From the NCBI GenBank assembly GCA_026399835.1, contig JAPLQE010000014.1:19206-83205 (forward strand): a DNA stretch of 64,000 nucleotides. The letters are read 5' to 3'. Source of the stretch: Burkholderiales bacterium. Lineage in GTDB: Bacteria; Pseudomonadota; Gammaproteobacteria; Burkholderiales; Burkholderiaceae_E. The notes under the pieces are model-generated. The model had not been told where the DNA came from, searched no databases, and was given only the letters and a program-made list of their open reading frames with translations. A program made the position numbers and the translations under genes. This document shows, in pieces, positions 17,626 to 26,788 of this stretch; the first letter of the stretch is position 1; each line of letters begins with the position of its first letter.

Positions 17626-19067
17626 GCGCCGCGCCGCGCGCGCTGCCGGGCGTGCCGCAGGCGCCGGCCCCGGGCGCGCTGTCGGCCCGGGCGCTCGCCG
17701 CCCGAGTCTCGGCGCGCGAGCTGCGCGCCGTCGACGTCGCGCGCGAGGCGATCGCGCGGGTCGAGCGGCTGAACCCCGACCTGAACGCCATCATCGGCTT
17801 CGATGCGGCGGCCACGCTCGCCGAGGCCGCGGAGGTCGACCGCCGGCTCGACGCGGGCGAGATCCTGCCGATGGCGGGCGTGCCCTTCACCGCGAAGGAC
17901 AACCTGTGGGTGGGCGGGCGCCGCGTGTCGCAGGGCTCGCGCCTGTTCGAGGACTTCGTCGCGCCGCGCGACGCCTGGGCAGTGGCGCGCTGGCGCGCGC
18001 TGGGCGCGGTGCTGCTCGGCATCACCAACTGCTCGGAGTTCGCCTGCAAGGGCGTGACGACCAACCCGCTGCACGGCTGGACCCGTCATCCGATGAACCC
18101 CTCGCTCACACCCGGCGGCTCCTCGGGTGGCGCGGTGGCCGCGCTCGGCGCGGGGCTCGGGCTGCTCGCGCTCGGCACCGATGCCGGCGGCTCGACGCGC
18201 CGGCCCGCCGCGCACTGCGGGCTGGTGGGTCTGAAGCCGAGCAGCGGCCTGATCCCGCATCCCTGGGGCTTCGCCGAGCCGAACTACGGCCAGTCGGTGA
18301 TCGGTGTGATGGCGCTCGACGTCGGCGATTGCGCGTGGGCCTTCGACACCCTGGTCGCCTTCGATGCCGCCGATCCGGCGGGCGTGCCGGTGCGCGTCGA
18401 CCTCGGCACGGCCGGCGACCCGCTCGAGCCCGCGCGTACGCTGCGCCTGGCCTGGAGCCCGCGCCTGGGCATCGACCTCGCGGTGGACGAGGACGTGCTC
18501 GCGGCGCTGCAGGCCCGGGTCGACGCGCTGCGCGCCGACGGCTGGGACGTGGTCGAGCGCGACCCGGTCTGGCCCGAGGGCGTGCGCGAGTACCCGCTGC
18601 TCGCGCTGCAGCAGGCCGGGCTGCACGCGCTCTACGGCCATCGGCTCGCCGACGCGCGCCACATGATCGACCCCGACCTCGTCGCGCAGATCGAGGCCGG
18701 TGCCATGCAGACGCCGCAGGCGCTGGCCGCGGTGCTGCGGCTGCGCGAGCGGATCGTCGCGAGCGTCGCGCGCTTCTTCGAGGACGTCGACCTGCTGCTG
18801 TGTCCGACCACGCCGGTGACCGCCTGGCCGCTCGGGCAGCTCGGGCCGCCGATGATCGGCGGCCGCCCGGCGGGCCCGCGCGGGCATGCGGCGTTCACGC
18901 CGCTGTTCAACGCGGCGGGCGTGCCGGCCTGCTCGGTGCCGGCCGGTCTGGTGCGAGGCCTGCCGGTCGGGCTGCAGGTGGTCGGGCCGCGTTTCGAGGA
19001 TGCGCGGGTGCTGGGGCTGGCGGCGGCGATCGAGCGGCTGGGCCCGGCTGCTACGATGGTGGGATGA
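17622..19067 (+). CDS. Amidase signature family amidase (AtzE/GatA-like)
   Basis: A 481-residue amidase with the full Ser-cisSer-Lys machinery: K92 in VPFTAKDN, the GGSSGG loop at 165-170, and the nucleophile S191 in TDAGGSTRRPA. The GTG start overlaps the stop of the PuuE-like gene and matches where family similarity begins; the reading frame is open upstream but runs through the other gene. Substrates in the family range from biuret-type amides (AtzE) to Gln-tRNA amides (GatA); no gatB/gatC is present here, and a free amide released by the upstream ring-opening enzymes is more likely. The stop overlaps the MOSC gene start. Confidence 0.88.
   Translation: MSAAPRALPGVPQAPAPGALSARALAARVSARELRAVDVAREAIARVERLNPDLNAIIGFDAAATLAEAAEVDRRLDAGEILPMAGVPFTAKDNLWVGGRRVSQGSRLFEDFVAPRDAWAVARWRALGAVLLGITNCSEFACKGVTTNPLHGWTRHPMNPSLTPGGSSGGAVAALGAGLGLLALGTDAGGSTRRPAAHCGLVGLKPSSGLIPHPWGFAEPNYGQSVIGVMALDVGDCAWAFDTLVAFDAADPAGVPVRVDLGTAGDPLEPARTLRLAWSPRLGIDLAVDEDVLAALQARVDALRADGWDVVERDPVWPEGVREYPLLALQQAGLHALYGHRLADARHMIDPDLVAQIEAGAMQTPQALAAVLRLRERIVASVARFFEDVDLLLCPTTPVTAWPLGQLGPPMIGGRPAGPRGHAAFTPLFNAAGVPACSVPAGLVRGLPVGLQVVGPRFEDARVLGLAAAIERLGPAATMVG
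19052..19057 (+). promoter_or_regulatory. -10-like box TACGAT six bases before the MOSC start codon
   Basis: TACGAT lies inside the last codons of the amidase, with only six bases between it and the next ATG. Transcription from it would start at about the ATG and give a leaderless message. The spacing equals that at 58885-58890 in front of the helicase gene. Promoter activity is inferred. Confidence 0.3.
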
Positions 19068-19936
19068 GCGCTCCCCCTCCTTCCTGCCGCGTCGCGGCCC
19101 TCTACGTCTACCCCATCAAGTCCTGCGCCGGCATCGCCGTCGACACCCTGCGCTTCGATGCGCTCGGGCCGCTCGAGGACCGGCGCTGGATGCTGGTCGA
19201 CGACCGCGACGAGTTCGTCACCCAGCGCGACGCGCCGCGGCTGGCGATGGTCCGGCCCTCGCGCCTCGACGGCGGCCTGCGCGTGCTGGCCCCCGGCATG
19301 CCCGCGCTGACCGTCGCCGGCACGGGCGGCGCGCGGCGCAGCACCCGCGTCTGGGACGACCGCTGCGCGGGCTTCGACGAGGGCACCGAGGCGCGCGCCT
19401 GGTTCAGCGAATACATCGGCCGGCCGGTGCGGCTGCTGCGCTTCGACGCGAGCGCGCCGCGCGAGGCGAGCCGCAACTGGGTGGGCCCGGACGCCGGGCA
19501 GCCGGGGGCGCTGACGCGGTTCTCCGACGGCTTTCCGCTGCTGGTGGTGTCGGGCGCCTCGCTCGCCGCGCTCAACGGGCGCCTCGCGCAGGCGGGGCTG
19601 CCCGCCGCGCAGATGCAGCGCTTCCGGCCGAACGTGGTGCTGGAGGGGCTCGACGCGTTCGGCGAGGACGCGCTCGATACGCTCGCCGTCGCGGGCGGCA
19701 GCGGCCCGGCCCCCGTGCTGCGCATCGTCAAGCCCTGCACGCGCTGCACCGTGCCCGAGGTCGACCCGCTCACCGGCCGCCACGAGCCCGGCATCCTGCA
19801 GGTGCTCGCCGGCTTCCGCTCCGATCCGAAGCTGGGCGGCGCGGTGACCTTCGGGCAGAACGCCATCCTGGTCGACGGGATCGACGGCGTGCTGCGGGCC
19901 GGCGACACGCTGCTGCCGTCGTACCGCTGGGACTGA
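19064..19936 (+). CDS. MOSC domain protein (YcbX-like)
   Basis: A 290-residue protein with an N-terminal MOSC_N beta-barrel (VAALYVYPIKSCAGIAVD, then DRRWMLVDDRDEFVTQRD) and a C-terminal MOSC domain. The conserved cysteine of the family appears in KPCTRCTVPEVDP near residue 227, and the FRPNVVLEG and GFRSDPKLGGAVTFGQNA segments are typical. Proteins like this handle molybdenum-cofactor-bound sulfur and in E. coli YcbX reduce N-hydroxylated compounds such as hydroxylamino bases. That activity would fit a region devoted to N-heterocycles, but the link is inference. It overlaps the amidase stop by four bases and closes the operon. Confidence 0.9.
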   Translation: MSAPPPSCRVAALYVYPIKSCAGIAVDTLRFDALGPLEDRRWMLVDDRDEFVTQRDAPRLAMVRPSRLDGGLRVLAPGMPALTVAGTGGARRSTRVWDDRCAGFDEGTEARAWFSEYIGRPVRLLRFDASAPREASRNWVGPDAGQPGALTRFSDGFPLLVVSGASLAALNGRLAQAGLPAAQMQRFRPNVVLEGLDAFGEDALDTLAVAGGSGPAPVLRIVKPCTRCTVPEVDPLTGRHEPGILQVLAGFRSDPKLGGAVTFGQNAILVDGIDGVLRAGDTLLPSYRWD

Positions 19937-20014
19937 CCGGCCGCGGCTTGATGCCGGTCAAGTGCCCACGCCGGAACGGGTCACCGGCGAACCCGGCCGG
20001 CCGCACCAGGGGGC

Positions 20015-20020
20015 TATCCT
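20015..20020 (+). promoter_or_regulatory. -10-like box TATCCT nine bases before the P-type ATPase start
   Basis: TATCCT precedes the ATG by nine bases, leaving room for a leader of only about three bases, and no Shine-Dalgarno sequence is visible. Similar boxes at similar distance precede the TonB receptor, DUF1275, MOSC and helicase genes. Confidence 0.45.
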
Positions 20021-20029
20021 CGATGCGAC

Positions 20030-22774
20030 ATGCCCGATCCCGTCACCGCGTCCGGCCGCCCCGCCCCTGATCCGCATCACCCCTGGCATGCGCTGAGCGC
20101 CGACGACGCGCTGCGTGCGCTCGGCGGCGACGCGCGCACCGGACTGGCCGCGCCGGAGGCCGCGCGCCGCCTCGCCGAGCACGGCCCGAACGCACTGCCC
20201 GAGCCGGCCCCGCGCTCGCCCTGGGCGGCCTTCGCGCGGCAGTTCCGCAGCCCGCTGGTCTACCTGCTCGGGGTGGCGGGCGCGCTGGCGCTCGGGCTCG
20301 GTCACTACGGCGACGCCGCGGTCATTGCGATCGTCGTCGTCGCCAATGCCGCGATCGGCGCGCTGCAGGAGGGCCGCGCCGAACGCTCGATGGCCGCGCT
20401 GCGGCGCCTGTCGGGCCTGCATGTGCGGGTGCTGCGCGACGGCGTCGAGCACACGCTGGCCGCCGGCGACCTGGTGCCGGGCGACCTGCTGCTGCTCGCG
20501 GCCGGCGACGCGGTGGGCGCGGACGCGCGGCTCGTCGAGGCGGCCGGGCTGCAGGCGGCCGAGGCCGCCCTGACCGGCGAGTCGGTGCCGGTCGCCAAGT
20601 CGGTGGTGCCGCTGCCCGCGCCGACCGGACTCGCCGACCGTGCGGCGATGGTGTGGTCCGGTACGCACGTGGCCGCCGGCCGCGGGCGGGCGGTCGTGGT
20701 TGCGACCGGGGTGCACACCGAGGTCGGCCGGATCGCCGGGCTCACCGAGCGCGCCGTGGAGCCCGCCACGCCGCTGGAGCTGCGGCTCGATCGCTTCGGG
20801 CGCACGCTGGTCGGCGCCGCGATCGCGCTGTTCGCGGTGGTGATGGCGCTGGGCACGCTGCGCGGCGTGCCGATCGGCGAGCTGCTGATGGTGGCGATCA
20901 GCCAGATGGTGTCGGTGGTGCCCGAGGGCCTGCCGGTGGCGATGACCATCGCGCTGGCGGTCGGCATGCAGCGCATGGCCGCGCGCGGCGCGATCGTGCG
21001 CCGGCTGTCGGCGGTCGAGACGCTCGGGTCGACCACGGTCATCTGCAGCGACAAGACCGGCACGCTGACCCGCAACGAGATGACCGCGGTCGCGCTGTGG
21101 CTGCCGCCCGCGGGCGGCCGCGGCGCGCGCTCGATCGAGGTCGAGGGCAGCGGCTGGGCGCCGCGAGGCGGGCTGAGCGAGGACGGCGTCCCGATCGGCA
21201 CGCCGGTCGATGCGAACGATGCGGCGCTGCTCGCGCTGCTGCGCGCGGGCGTGCTGTGCAACGACGCCGCGCTGCACGCGCCGGACGCGGGCGACACCGG
21301 GTGGCGCATCGCCGGCGACCCCACCGAGGCGGCGCTGCTCACGCTCGCCGCCAAGGCCGGGATCGACGTCGCGGCGCTGCGCGCGCAGCTGCCGCGCACG
21401 GCCGAGCTGCCGTTCGATGCGGACACCCGGCTGATGGTCACCGCGCACCGTGCCGAGGGCGCCTCGCAGGGGCTCGCGATCAAGGGTGCGCCCGAGGCGG
21501 TGCTGCGGCTCGTCGCGGCCGCCGAGGACGCCGCGACGGTGGACGCGGCGCGTGCGCAGGCCGAGGCCATGGCCGGCCGCGCGCTGCGGGTGCTCGCGTT
21601 CGCGCGGGTGACGCTCGAGCGCTTCGACCCCGCCGAGGGCATCGAGCCGCTCGTCGGCCGCGTGCGCCTGCTCGGGCTGGTCGGCCAGATCGACCCGCCG
21701 CGCGAGGAGGTGCGGGCGGCGGTCGGGCGCTGCCGCGCCGCGGGCATCCGCCCGGTGATGATCACCGGCGACCACACGCTGACGGGGCTGGCCATCGCCC
21801 GCGAGCTCGGCATCGCGGACGCGGACACGCTCGCCGTCGATGGCGCCGCGCTCGACCGGATGGACGAGGCCGCGCTGCAGCGCGTGCTCGGCCGGATCGC
21901 GGTGTTCGCGCGCGTGCAGCCCGCCCAGAAGCTGCGGATCGTCGAGGCGCTGCAGGCGCGCGGCGACGTGGTCGCGATGACCGGCGACGGCGTCAACGAC
22001 GCGCCGGCGCTCGCGCGCGCCGACGTCGGCGTGGCCATGGGCATCGCCGGCACCGAGGTCGCCAAGGGCGCGTCGCGGATCGTGATCACCGACGACGACT
22101 TCACGACGATCGTCGCCGCGGTCGAGGAGGGCCGCCTGGTCTACGGCAACCTGAAGAAGGTGATCCTGTACCTGTTCGCGACCTCGGTCGACGAGGTCTG
22201 CCTGCTGCTGATCGCGCTGGCCGCCGGCTGGCCGCTGCCGCTGCTGGCGGTCCAGATCCTGTGGATCAACATCGTCACCGAGAGCACCGTCACCGTGAAC
22301 CTGGTGATGGACCCGCCCGATGGCGACGAGATGTCGCGCGCCCCCTCGCCGCGCGACGACCGGCTGCTCGATCGTGCGATGGCGCGCCGCCTCGCGGTGC
22401 TGGTGCCGACGGCCGTGGCGGTGTGCACGGGCTGGTTCGCGTGGGGGCTGTCGCAGGGCGTGCCGATCGATCTGCTGCGCACCGAGACCTTCACGCTGCT
22501 GGTGTTCACGCAGTGGTTCAACGTGCTGAACTGCCGCTCCGCGACCCGCTCGGCGCTGCTCGGCGGGCACCCGCGAAACCGCTGGCTGGCCTGGGGGCTC
22601 GCGGCCTCGGTCGTGCTGCAGGCGCTGGTGCTCTACGCGCCGCCGCTGCAGGCCCTGTTCCACACCGTGCCGCCCTCGCCCGCGGTGCTGCTCGGGCTGC
22701 TGGTGCTGGCCAGCACGGTGCTGTGGGTCGAGGAGGCGCGCAAGTTCGTGCTGCGCCGGCGCGCCCGCCGCTGA
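20030..22774 (+). CDS. Cation-transporting P-type ATPase (P2 type)
   Basis: A 914-residue ion pump of the inner membrane. An N-terminal cation-ATPase domain (HALSADDALRAL) precedes the transmembrane part. The actuator motif is LTGESVPVAK at 181-190, the ion-binding helix has VVPEGLPVA (PEGLP at 298-302), the phosphorylated aspartate is D341 in SDKTGTLT, and the hinge motif is TGDGVNDAPALA. Seven or more C-terminal hydrophobic segments follow. PEGLP with this layout is that of calcium/sodium/potassium-type P2 pumps, not of heavy-metal P1B pumps (no CPC motif, no metal-binding repeats). The gene stands alone; it converges with gdhA six bases later. The ion is not determined. Confidence 0.93.
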   Translation: MPDPVTASGRPAPDPHHPWHALSADDALRALGGDARTGLAAPEAARRLAEHGPNALPEPAPRSPWAAFARQFRSPLVYLLGVAGALALGLGHYGDAAVIAIVVVANAAIGALQEGRAERSMAALRRLSGLHVRVLRDGVEHTLAAGDLVPGDLLLLAAGDAVGADARLVEAAGLQAAEAALTGESVPVAKSVVPLPAPTGLADRAAMVWSGTHVAAGRGRAVVVATGVHTEVGRIAGLTERAVEPATPLELRLDRFGRTLVGAAIALFAVVMALGTLRGVPIGELLMVAISQMVSVVPEGLPVAMTIALAVGMQRMAARGAIVRRLSAVETLGSTTVICSDKTGTLTRNEMTAVALWLPPAGGRGARSIEVEGSGWAPRGGLSEDGVPIGTPVDANDAALLALLRAGVLCNDAALHAPDAGDTGWRIAGDPTEAALLTLAAKAGIDVAALRAQLPRTAELPFDADTRLMVTAHRAEGASQGLAIKGAPEAVLRLVAAAEDAATVDAARAQAEAMAGRALRVLAFARVTLERFDPAEGIEPLVGRVRLLGLVGQIDPPREEVRAAVGRCRAAGIRPVMITGDHTLTGLAIARELGIADADTLAVDGAALDRMDEAALQRVLGRIAVFARVQPAQKLRIVEALQARGDVVAMTGDGVNDAPALARADVGVAMGIAGTEVAKGASRIVITDDDFTTIVAAVEEGRLVYGNLKKVILYLFATSVDEVCLLLIALAAGWPLPLLAVQILWINIVTESTVTVNLVMDPPDGDEMSRAPSPRDDRLLDRAMARRLAVLVPTAVAVCTGWFAWGLSQGVPIDLLRTETFTLLVFTQWFNVLNCRSATRSALLGGHPRNRWLAWGLAASVVLQALVLYAPPLQALFHTVPPSPAVLLGLLVLASTVLWVEEARKFVLRRRARR

Positions 22775-22780
22775 GCCGCG

Positions 22781-24055
22781 CTACGGGTAGAGCCCGCGAA
22801 GCTCGCGCGCCGACAGCACCCGCTCGCAGGCCACCACGAAGGCCGCGGTGCGCAGCGGGATCCCGTGCCGCTCGGCGTCGGCCCAGATCCGTGCGAATGC
22901 GCCGACCAGGATCTTGTCGAGCCGAGCGTTGATCTCCTCCTCGGTCCAGAAGAAGCTCGAGAAGTCCTGCACCCACTCGAAGTACGAGACCGTCACGCCG
23001 CCGGCGTTCGCGATCACGTCGGGCACCACCGTGATGCCGCGGTCGTGCAGGATCAGGTCCGCCTCGGGCAGGGTCGGGCCGTTGGCGCCCTCGAGGACCA
23101 TCCGCGTGCGCAGGTGACGCGCGCGCTCCGCGGTCAGCACGCCTTCCAGCGCGGCCGGGATCAGCACGTCGGATTCGACCTGCCAGAACGACTCGGCCTC
23201 GATCGCGTCGGCGCCGGGGAAGCCCGCGACGCCGCCGTTGGCCTCGGCATGGGCGATCAGCGCCCGCACGTCGAGGCCCTGCGGCGCGTGCACGGTGCCG
23301 CTGGCGTCCTGGACCGCGACCACGCGCGCGCCGTGCGCCGCATACAGCTCGGCCGCCGACGAGCCGACGTTGCCGAAGCCCTGCACTGCGACGCGCGCGC
23401 CCTCGACCGGCAGGTTCAGGCGGCGCGCCGCCTCGCAGCCGATCACGAACACGCCGCGTCCGGTGGCCTTCACGCGCCCGAGCGAGCCGCCGAGCGGGAT
23501 CGGCTTGCCGGTGACGACACCGGTGGCGGTGGCCCCGACGTTCATCGAGTAGGTGTCCATCATCCAGGCCATCACCTGCGCGTTGGTGTTGACGTCGGGC
23601 GCGGGGATGTCCTGCATCGGGCCGATCACGATGCCGATCTCGCTGGTGTAGCGGCGCGTGACCCGCTCGAGCTCCTTCATCGAGAGCCGCGCGGGTTCGC
23701 AGCGCACGCCGCCCTTGGCGCCGCCATAGGGCAGGTTCACGGCCGCGTTCTTGATCGTCATCCAGGCGGCCAGCGCCATCACCTCCTCGAGCGTCACGTC
23801 GGGGTGGTAGCGCACGCCGCCCTTGCCGGGGCCGCGCGACAGGTTGTGCTGGACGCGAAAGCCCTCGAAGTGCGAGACCGAGCCGTCGTCCATCTCGATC
23901 GGGATGTCGACGATCAGGCAGCGTTTGGGACGCTTGAGCGTCTCGACCCAGCGTTCGAGCGGGCCGAGGTACGGGCGCACCCGCTCGATCTGGTCGAGGT
24001 AGGTGGCCCAGGGGCCGTCCGGCGCGTGGCCGGGAGCGTAGGACAGGGCGGTCAT
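22781..24055 (-). CDS. gdhA: Glu/Leu/Phe/Val dehydrogenase (glutamate dehydrogenase)
   Basis: A 424-residue cytoplasmic enzyme interconverting glutamate and 2-oxoglutarate plus ammonia with NAD(P). The start ATG is followed by a short tail and then the substrate domain: [40 protein letters not shown] (with catalytic lysines), and [15 protein letters not shown]. The nucleotide domain contains [16 protein letters not shown] and [17 protein letters not shown]. Length fits the hexameric NAD-type enzyme. An internal ~137-bp stretch of this gene (23583-23720) has a degenerate copy in the scar at 26789-26925. It is monocistronic by position and may recycle ammonia nitrogen from the nearby amide catabolism. 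Confidence 0.94.
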   Translation of the reverse strand: MTALSYAPGHAPDGPWATYLDQIERVRPYLGPLERWVETLKRPKRCLIVDIPIEMDDGSVSHFEGFRVQHNLSRGPGKGGVRYHPDVTLEEVMALAAWMTIKNAAVNLPYGGAKGGVRCEPARLSMKELERVTRRYTSEIGIVIGPMQDIPAPDVNTNAQVMAWMMDTYSMNVGATATGVVTGKPIPLGGSLGRVKATGRGVFVIGCEAARRLNLPVEGARVAVQGFGNVGSSAAELYAAHGARVVAVQDASGTVHAPQGLDVRALIAHAEANGGVAGFPGADAIEAESFWQVESDVLIPAALEGVLTAERARHLRTRMVLEGANGPTLPEADLILHDRGITVVPDVIANAGGVTVSYFEWVQDFSSFFWTEEEINARLDKILVGAFARIWADAERHGIPLRTAAFVVACERVLSARELRGLYP

Positions 24056-24093
24056 CGTGGTTCCTGGTGGGGCGCCACGGACCACCGGGACGG

Positions 24094-24309
24094 TCAGGCG
24101 CGCAGCTGCCTAAGGAAGCTAATTATCACCGACAGCTGAGCGGGGTCGTCCGTGTGGGCGCGTGCGGTGTGCAGGCGCGAGGCGAGATCGGCGCGGCCGA
24201 TCTTCGAGAAGGCGGTGTGCGTGTCGGCGGGGCCGATGGGCAGGCCGCTCTCGCGGAGCATCAGGACGTCGGTCGGCAGCAGCTCGACCATGGCGGGATG
24301 GATGATCAT
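24094..24309 (-). CDS. Small hypothetical protein
   Basis: A 71-residue reading frame beginning [18 protein letters not shown] and ending in a helical FLRQLRA tail. It has acidic and hydrophobic heptad-like spacing, no signal peptide and no membrane segment. It lies 38 bases upstream of gdhA in the same direction and might share its transcript. The coding case is moderate: the frame stays open far upstream as GC-rich frames often do, but the region from this ATG on has balanced amino acid use unlike the Arg/Ala-rich shadow before it. A second ATG at codon 7 is possible. I do not recognise the family. Confidence 0.45.
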   Translation of the reverse strand: MIIHPAMVELLPTDVLMLRESGLPIGPADTHTAFSKIGRADLASRLHTARAHTDDPAQLSVIISFLRQLRA

Positions 24310-24559
24310 GTCTTGTTCGTGGTTTCTTTGTGCTTGTGGGTGCGTTATCGGTCGCGGCCGCGCTGGGCGCAAGGACCGACCGCACGTTGCATGCCCGGCG
24401 GCGGCTGGCGGCCTGCAAGCGGTCGCCCGGCGCTCCGGGCCTGTCGCTGTGTCGCCACGCGGGGCATGCGCCTGACGCCGGGTGGCGAGTTCCGCATCGC
24501 CCCGACAGGCGATGGGCTCCGATACCGGCGCGCCGCGGCGTCGCCTATCCTCGGTGCCG
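24310..24559. other. Intergenic region upstream of the TonB receptor gene
   Basis: This region holds a locally T-rich stretch right after 24310 and GC-rich sequence further on. I looked for a cobalamin-type riboswitch because TonB receptors often have one and did not find a convincing B12 box or conserved core. The only promoter-like element is the TATCCT near the right end. Confidence 0.5.
24546..24551 (+). promoter_or_regulatory. -10-like box TATCCT eight bases before the TonB receptor start
   Basis: TATCCT is followed after eight bases by the GTG chosen as start of the receptor gene, with no ribosome site between, so the message may be leaderless or nearly so. Confidence 0.4.
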
Positions 24560-26653
24560 GTGAACCGCCTCATTCCGATCTTCGGCACGGCCCTGGCCCT
24601 GGCCGCGATGCCGGCTGCGACCGCGGCCGAGGCGCCTGCGCCCGCCGCGCTCGACGACGTCGTCGTCTCCGCCTCCCGGAGCGCGCAGCGCGCCTTCGAT
24701 GCGCCCGCCTCGATCCAGTCCGTCGACGGCGCGACGCTTCGCGCCTCCGGCCCGGGCCTCGGCCTGGCCGAGTCGATGGCACGCGTGCCGGGCCTGGTCG
24801 TGCTCGACCGCCAGAACCAGGCGCAGGACCTGCAGCTGTCGATCCGCGGCTTCGGGGCGCGCTCGACCTTCGGCATCCGCGGCGTGCGGGTGCTGGTCGA
24901 CGGCATCCCCGCGACCATGCCGGACGGTCAGGGCCAGCTCTCGACCGTGGTGCTGCCGGCGATCGAGCGCGTCGAGGTGCTGCGCGGCCCGCTCGCGCAG
25001 CTCTACGGCAACGCGGCGGGCGGCGTGCTGCAGGTCTTCACCCGTGAGGGCGCCTCGCCCGCCCGCCTCGGCGCCGAGCTGTACGGCGGCAGCTGGGGCA
25101 CGGTGCGCGGCGCCGTGTCCGGCTCGGCGCGCTCGGGCACCTTCGCCGGCCGCGTCGACGCCACCACCTTCGAGACCGACGGCTGGCGCGCGCACAGCGC
25201 GGCCAGCCGCCGCCAGCAGGACGCGCGGCTCACCTGGGAGGCCCCGACCGGTACGCGCGTCGGCCTGGTCGCGAATGCCTTCGAGCTGCCGCTCGCGCTC
25301 GACCCGGGAGGCCTCACGCGCGCGCAGGTCGCGGCCGACCCGCGCCAGGCCGCGCCCGCCGCGCTCGCGCAGGACGCTCGCAAGTCGGTCGCGCAGCAGC
25401 AGGCCGGTCTCACCGTCGAGCACCGCGTCGACGCCGACACGCGGCTGTCGGCGCGTGTGTACGGCGGCCGCCGCGATCTCGACAACGCGCTGTCGGTGCC
25501 GCTGTCGGCGCAGCTGTCGCCGACCTCGTCGGGCGGCATCGTCGAGCTCGACCGCCGCTACTCGGGCCTCGGGCTGCAGTGGTCGCAGCGGCTGCGGCTC
25601 GGCGGTGCTGCGTTCGAGTTCGTCGCCGGGGTGGAGCTCGACACGATGACGGAGGACCGGCGCGGCTACATCAACGCCGCCGGTGTTCGCGGCGCGCTCA
25701 AGCGCGACGAGACGAACACGGTGAGCAACCGCGACTGGTACGCGCAGCTCGCCTGGCACCTCGCCCCGTCCTGGACCGCGACGCTCGGCGTGCGCTCGAG
25801 CCGCGTGCGCTTCGACACCGCCGACCGGTTCGTCGTCCCCGGCAACCCCGACGACAGCGGCCGCGCCGACTACGACGCGACCAACCCGGTCGCCGGCCTC
25901 GCCTGGCATGCGAGCGACACGCTCAATGTCTACGCGAACCTGGGCCGCGGCTTCGAGACGCCGACCTTCGCCGAGCTGGCCTACCGCTCCGTCGGCACCG
26001 GCCTGAACTACGGGCTGAACGCCGCGCGCTCTCGCCACGCCGAGATCGGCGCGAAGTGGCAGCCGACGCCCGATGGCCGTCTCGACCTGGCGGTGTTCGA
26101 CATCCGCACCGACGACGAGATCGTCGTCGCGACCAATGCCGGCGGCCGCTCGACCTTCCGCAACGGCGGGCGCACCCAGCGGCGCGGCGTCGAGCTCGCG
26201 TGGGTGCAGCGGCTCGGGCCCGCCTGGCGCGCGCAGCTCGCGCTCACCGCGCTCGAGGCCACCTTCGTCGACGGCTTCGGCAGCGGCGCGTCGGCCGTCG
26301 CCGCGGGCAACCGGCTGCCGGGCGCGCCCGACAGGCGGGCCTTCGCCGAGCTCGCGTGGCAGCCCTCGGCCCTGCGGGGTCCGTTCGCGGCCGCGGCCGT
26401 CGTGCACGGCGGTCGCCTCTACGTCGACGATGCGAACACCGACTCGACCCCCGCCTGGACGGTGCTGAACCTGCGTGCCGGCCTGCGCCAGCAGCTCGGG
26501 CCGTGGCGCTTCTCGCAGGTCGTGCACCTGGAGAACGCGACCGGCCGGTCCTACATCGGCTCGGTGATCGTCAACGAGGCGAACCAGCGCTTCTTCGAGC
26601 CGTCACCGGGCCGGAGCTGGTATGCGGGGGTGTCGGCGGCGTACGTGTTCTGA
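24560..26653 (+). CDS. TonB-dependent outer-membrane receptor
   Basis: A 697-residue outer-membrane beta-barrel receptor. The GTG start gives a standard signal peptide (NRLIPIFGTALALAAMPAAT, then AEA). The TonB box is DDVVVSASR just after cleavage. The plug domain carries LSIRGFGARSTFGIRGVRVLVDG (two parts) and IERVEVLRGPLAQLYGNAAGGVLQV. The C-terminus ends with the expected aromatic residue after a barrel strand (SWYAGVSAAYVF). An upstream ATG at 24482 would add 26 residues without signal-peptide character. Ligand could be a metal chelate, cobalamin or an organic compound; no neighbouring siderophore genes or inner-membrane partners are present to decide. Confidence 0.92.
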   Translation: MNRLIPIFGTALALAAMPAATAAEAPAPAALDDVVVSASRSAQRAFDAPASIQSVDGATLRASGPGLGLAESMARVPGLVVLDRQNQAQDLQLSIRGFGARSTFGIRGVRVLVDGIPATMPDGQGQLSTVVLPAIERVEVLRGPLAQLYGNAAGGVLQVFTREGASPARLGAELYGGSWGTVRGAVSGSARSGTFAGRVDATTFETDGWRAHSAASRRQQDARLTWEAPTGTRVGLVANAFELPLALDPGGLTRAQVAADPRQAAPAALAQDARKSVAQQQAGLTVEHRVDADTRLSARVYGGRRDLDNALSVPLSAQLSPTSSGGIVELDRRYSGLGLQWSQRLRLGGAAFEFVAGVELDTMTEDRRGYINAAGVRGALKRDETNTVSNRDWYAQLAWHLAPSWTATLGVRSSRVRFDTADRFVVPGNPDDSGRADYDATNPVAGLAWHASDTLNVYANLGRGFETPTFAELAYRSVGTGLNYGLNAARSRHAEIGAKWQPTPDGRLDLAVFDIRTDDEIVVATNAGGRSTFRNGGRTQRRGVELAWVQRLGPAWRAQLALTALEATFVDGFGSGASAVAAGNRLPGAPDRRAFAELAWQPSALRGPFAAAAVVHGGRLYVDDANTDSTPAWTVLNLRAGLRQQLGPWRFSQVVHLENATGRSYIGSVIVNEANQRFFEPSPGRSWYAGVSAAYVF

Positions 26654-26692
26654 CGGCGCGAGGGCCGCTCAGATTGAGCAGCCGCCCTCTCG

Positions 26693-26788
26693 CCCGCGCC
26701 TCAGCACCCGCCCCAAATACCGGCCCGTGTGGCTGCCCTCAGCCTCGGCAATCGCCTCCGGCGTGCCGCTCGCCACCACCCTGCCGCC
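26693..26788 (-). pseudogene. uvrA: Duplicated fragment of the uvrA 3' end
   Basis: These 96 bases match 29226-29321, the last codons of uvrA, with only four mismatches by my hand alignment (26701, 26716, 26723 and 26782), a constant offset of 2533 and no gaps. The fragment lacks the rest of uvrA and is directly joined to a piece of gdhA at 26789. It lies 39 bases downstream of the TonB receptor stop. It cannot make a product and marks a past duplication or recombination event. Confidence 0.9.

Noticed and set aside
24310..24559. Cobalamin riboswitch upstream of the TonB receptor
   Set aside because: No recognisable B12 box or conserved core was found when the region was read for it.
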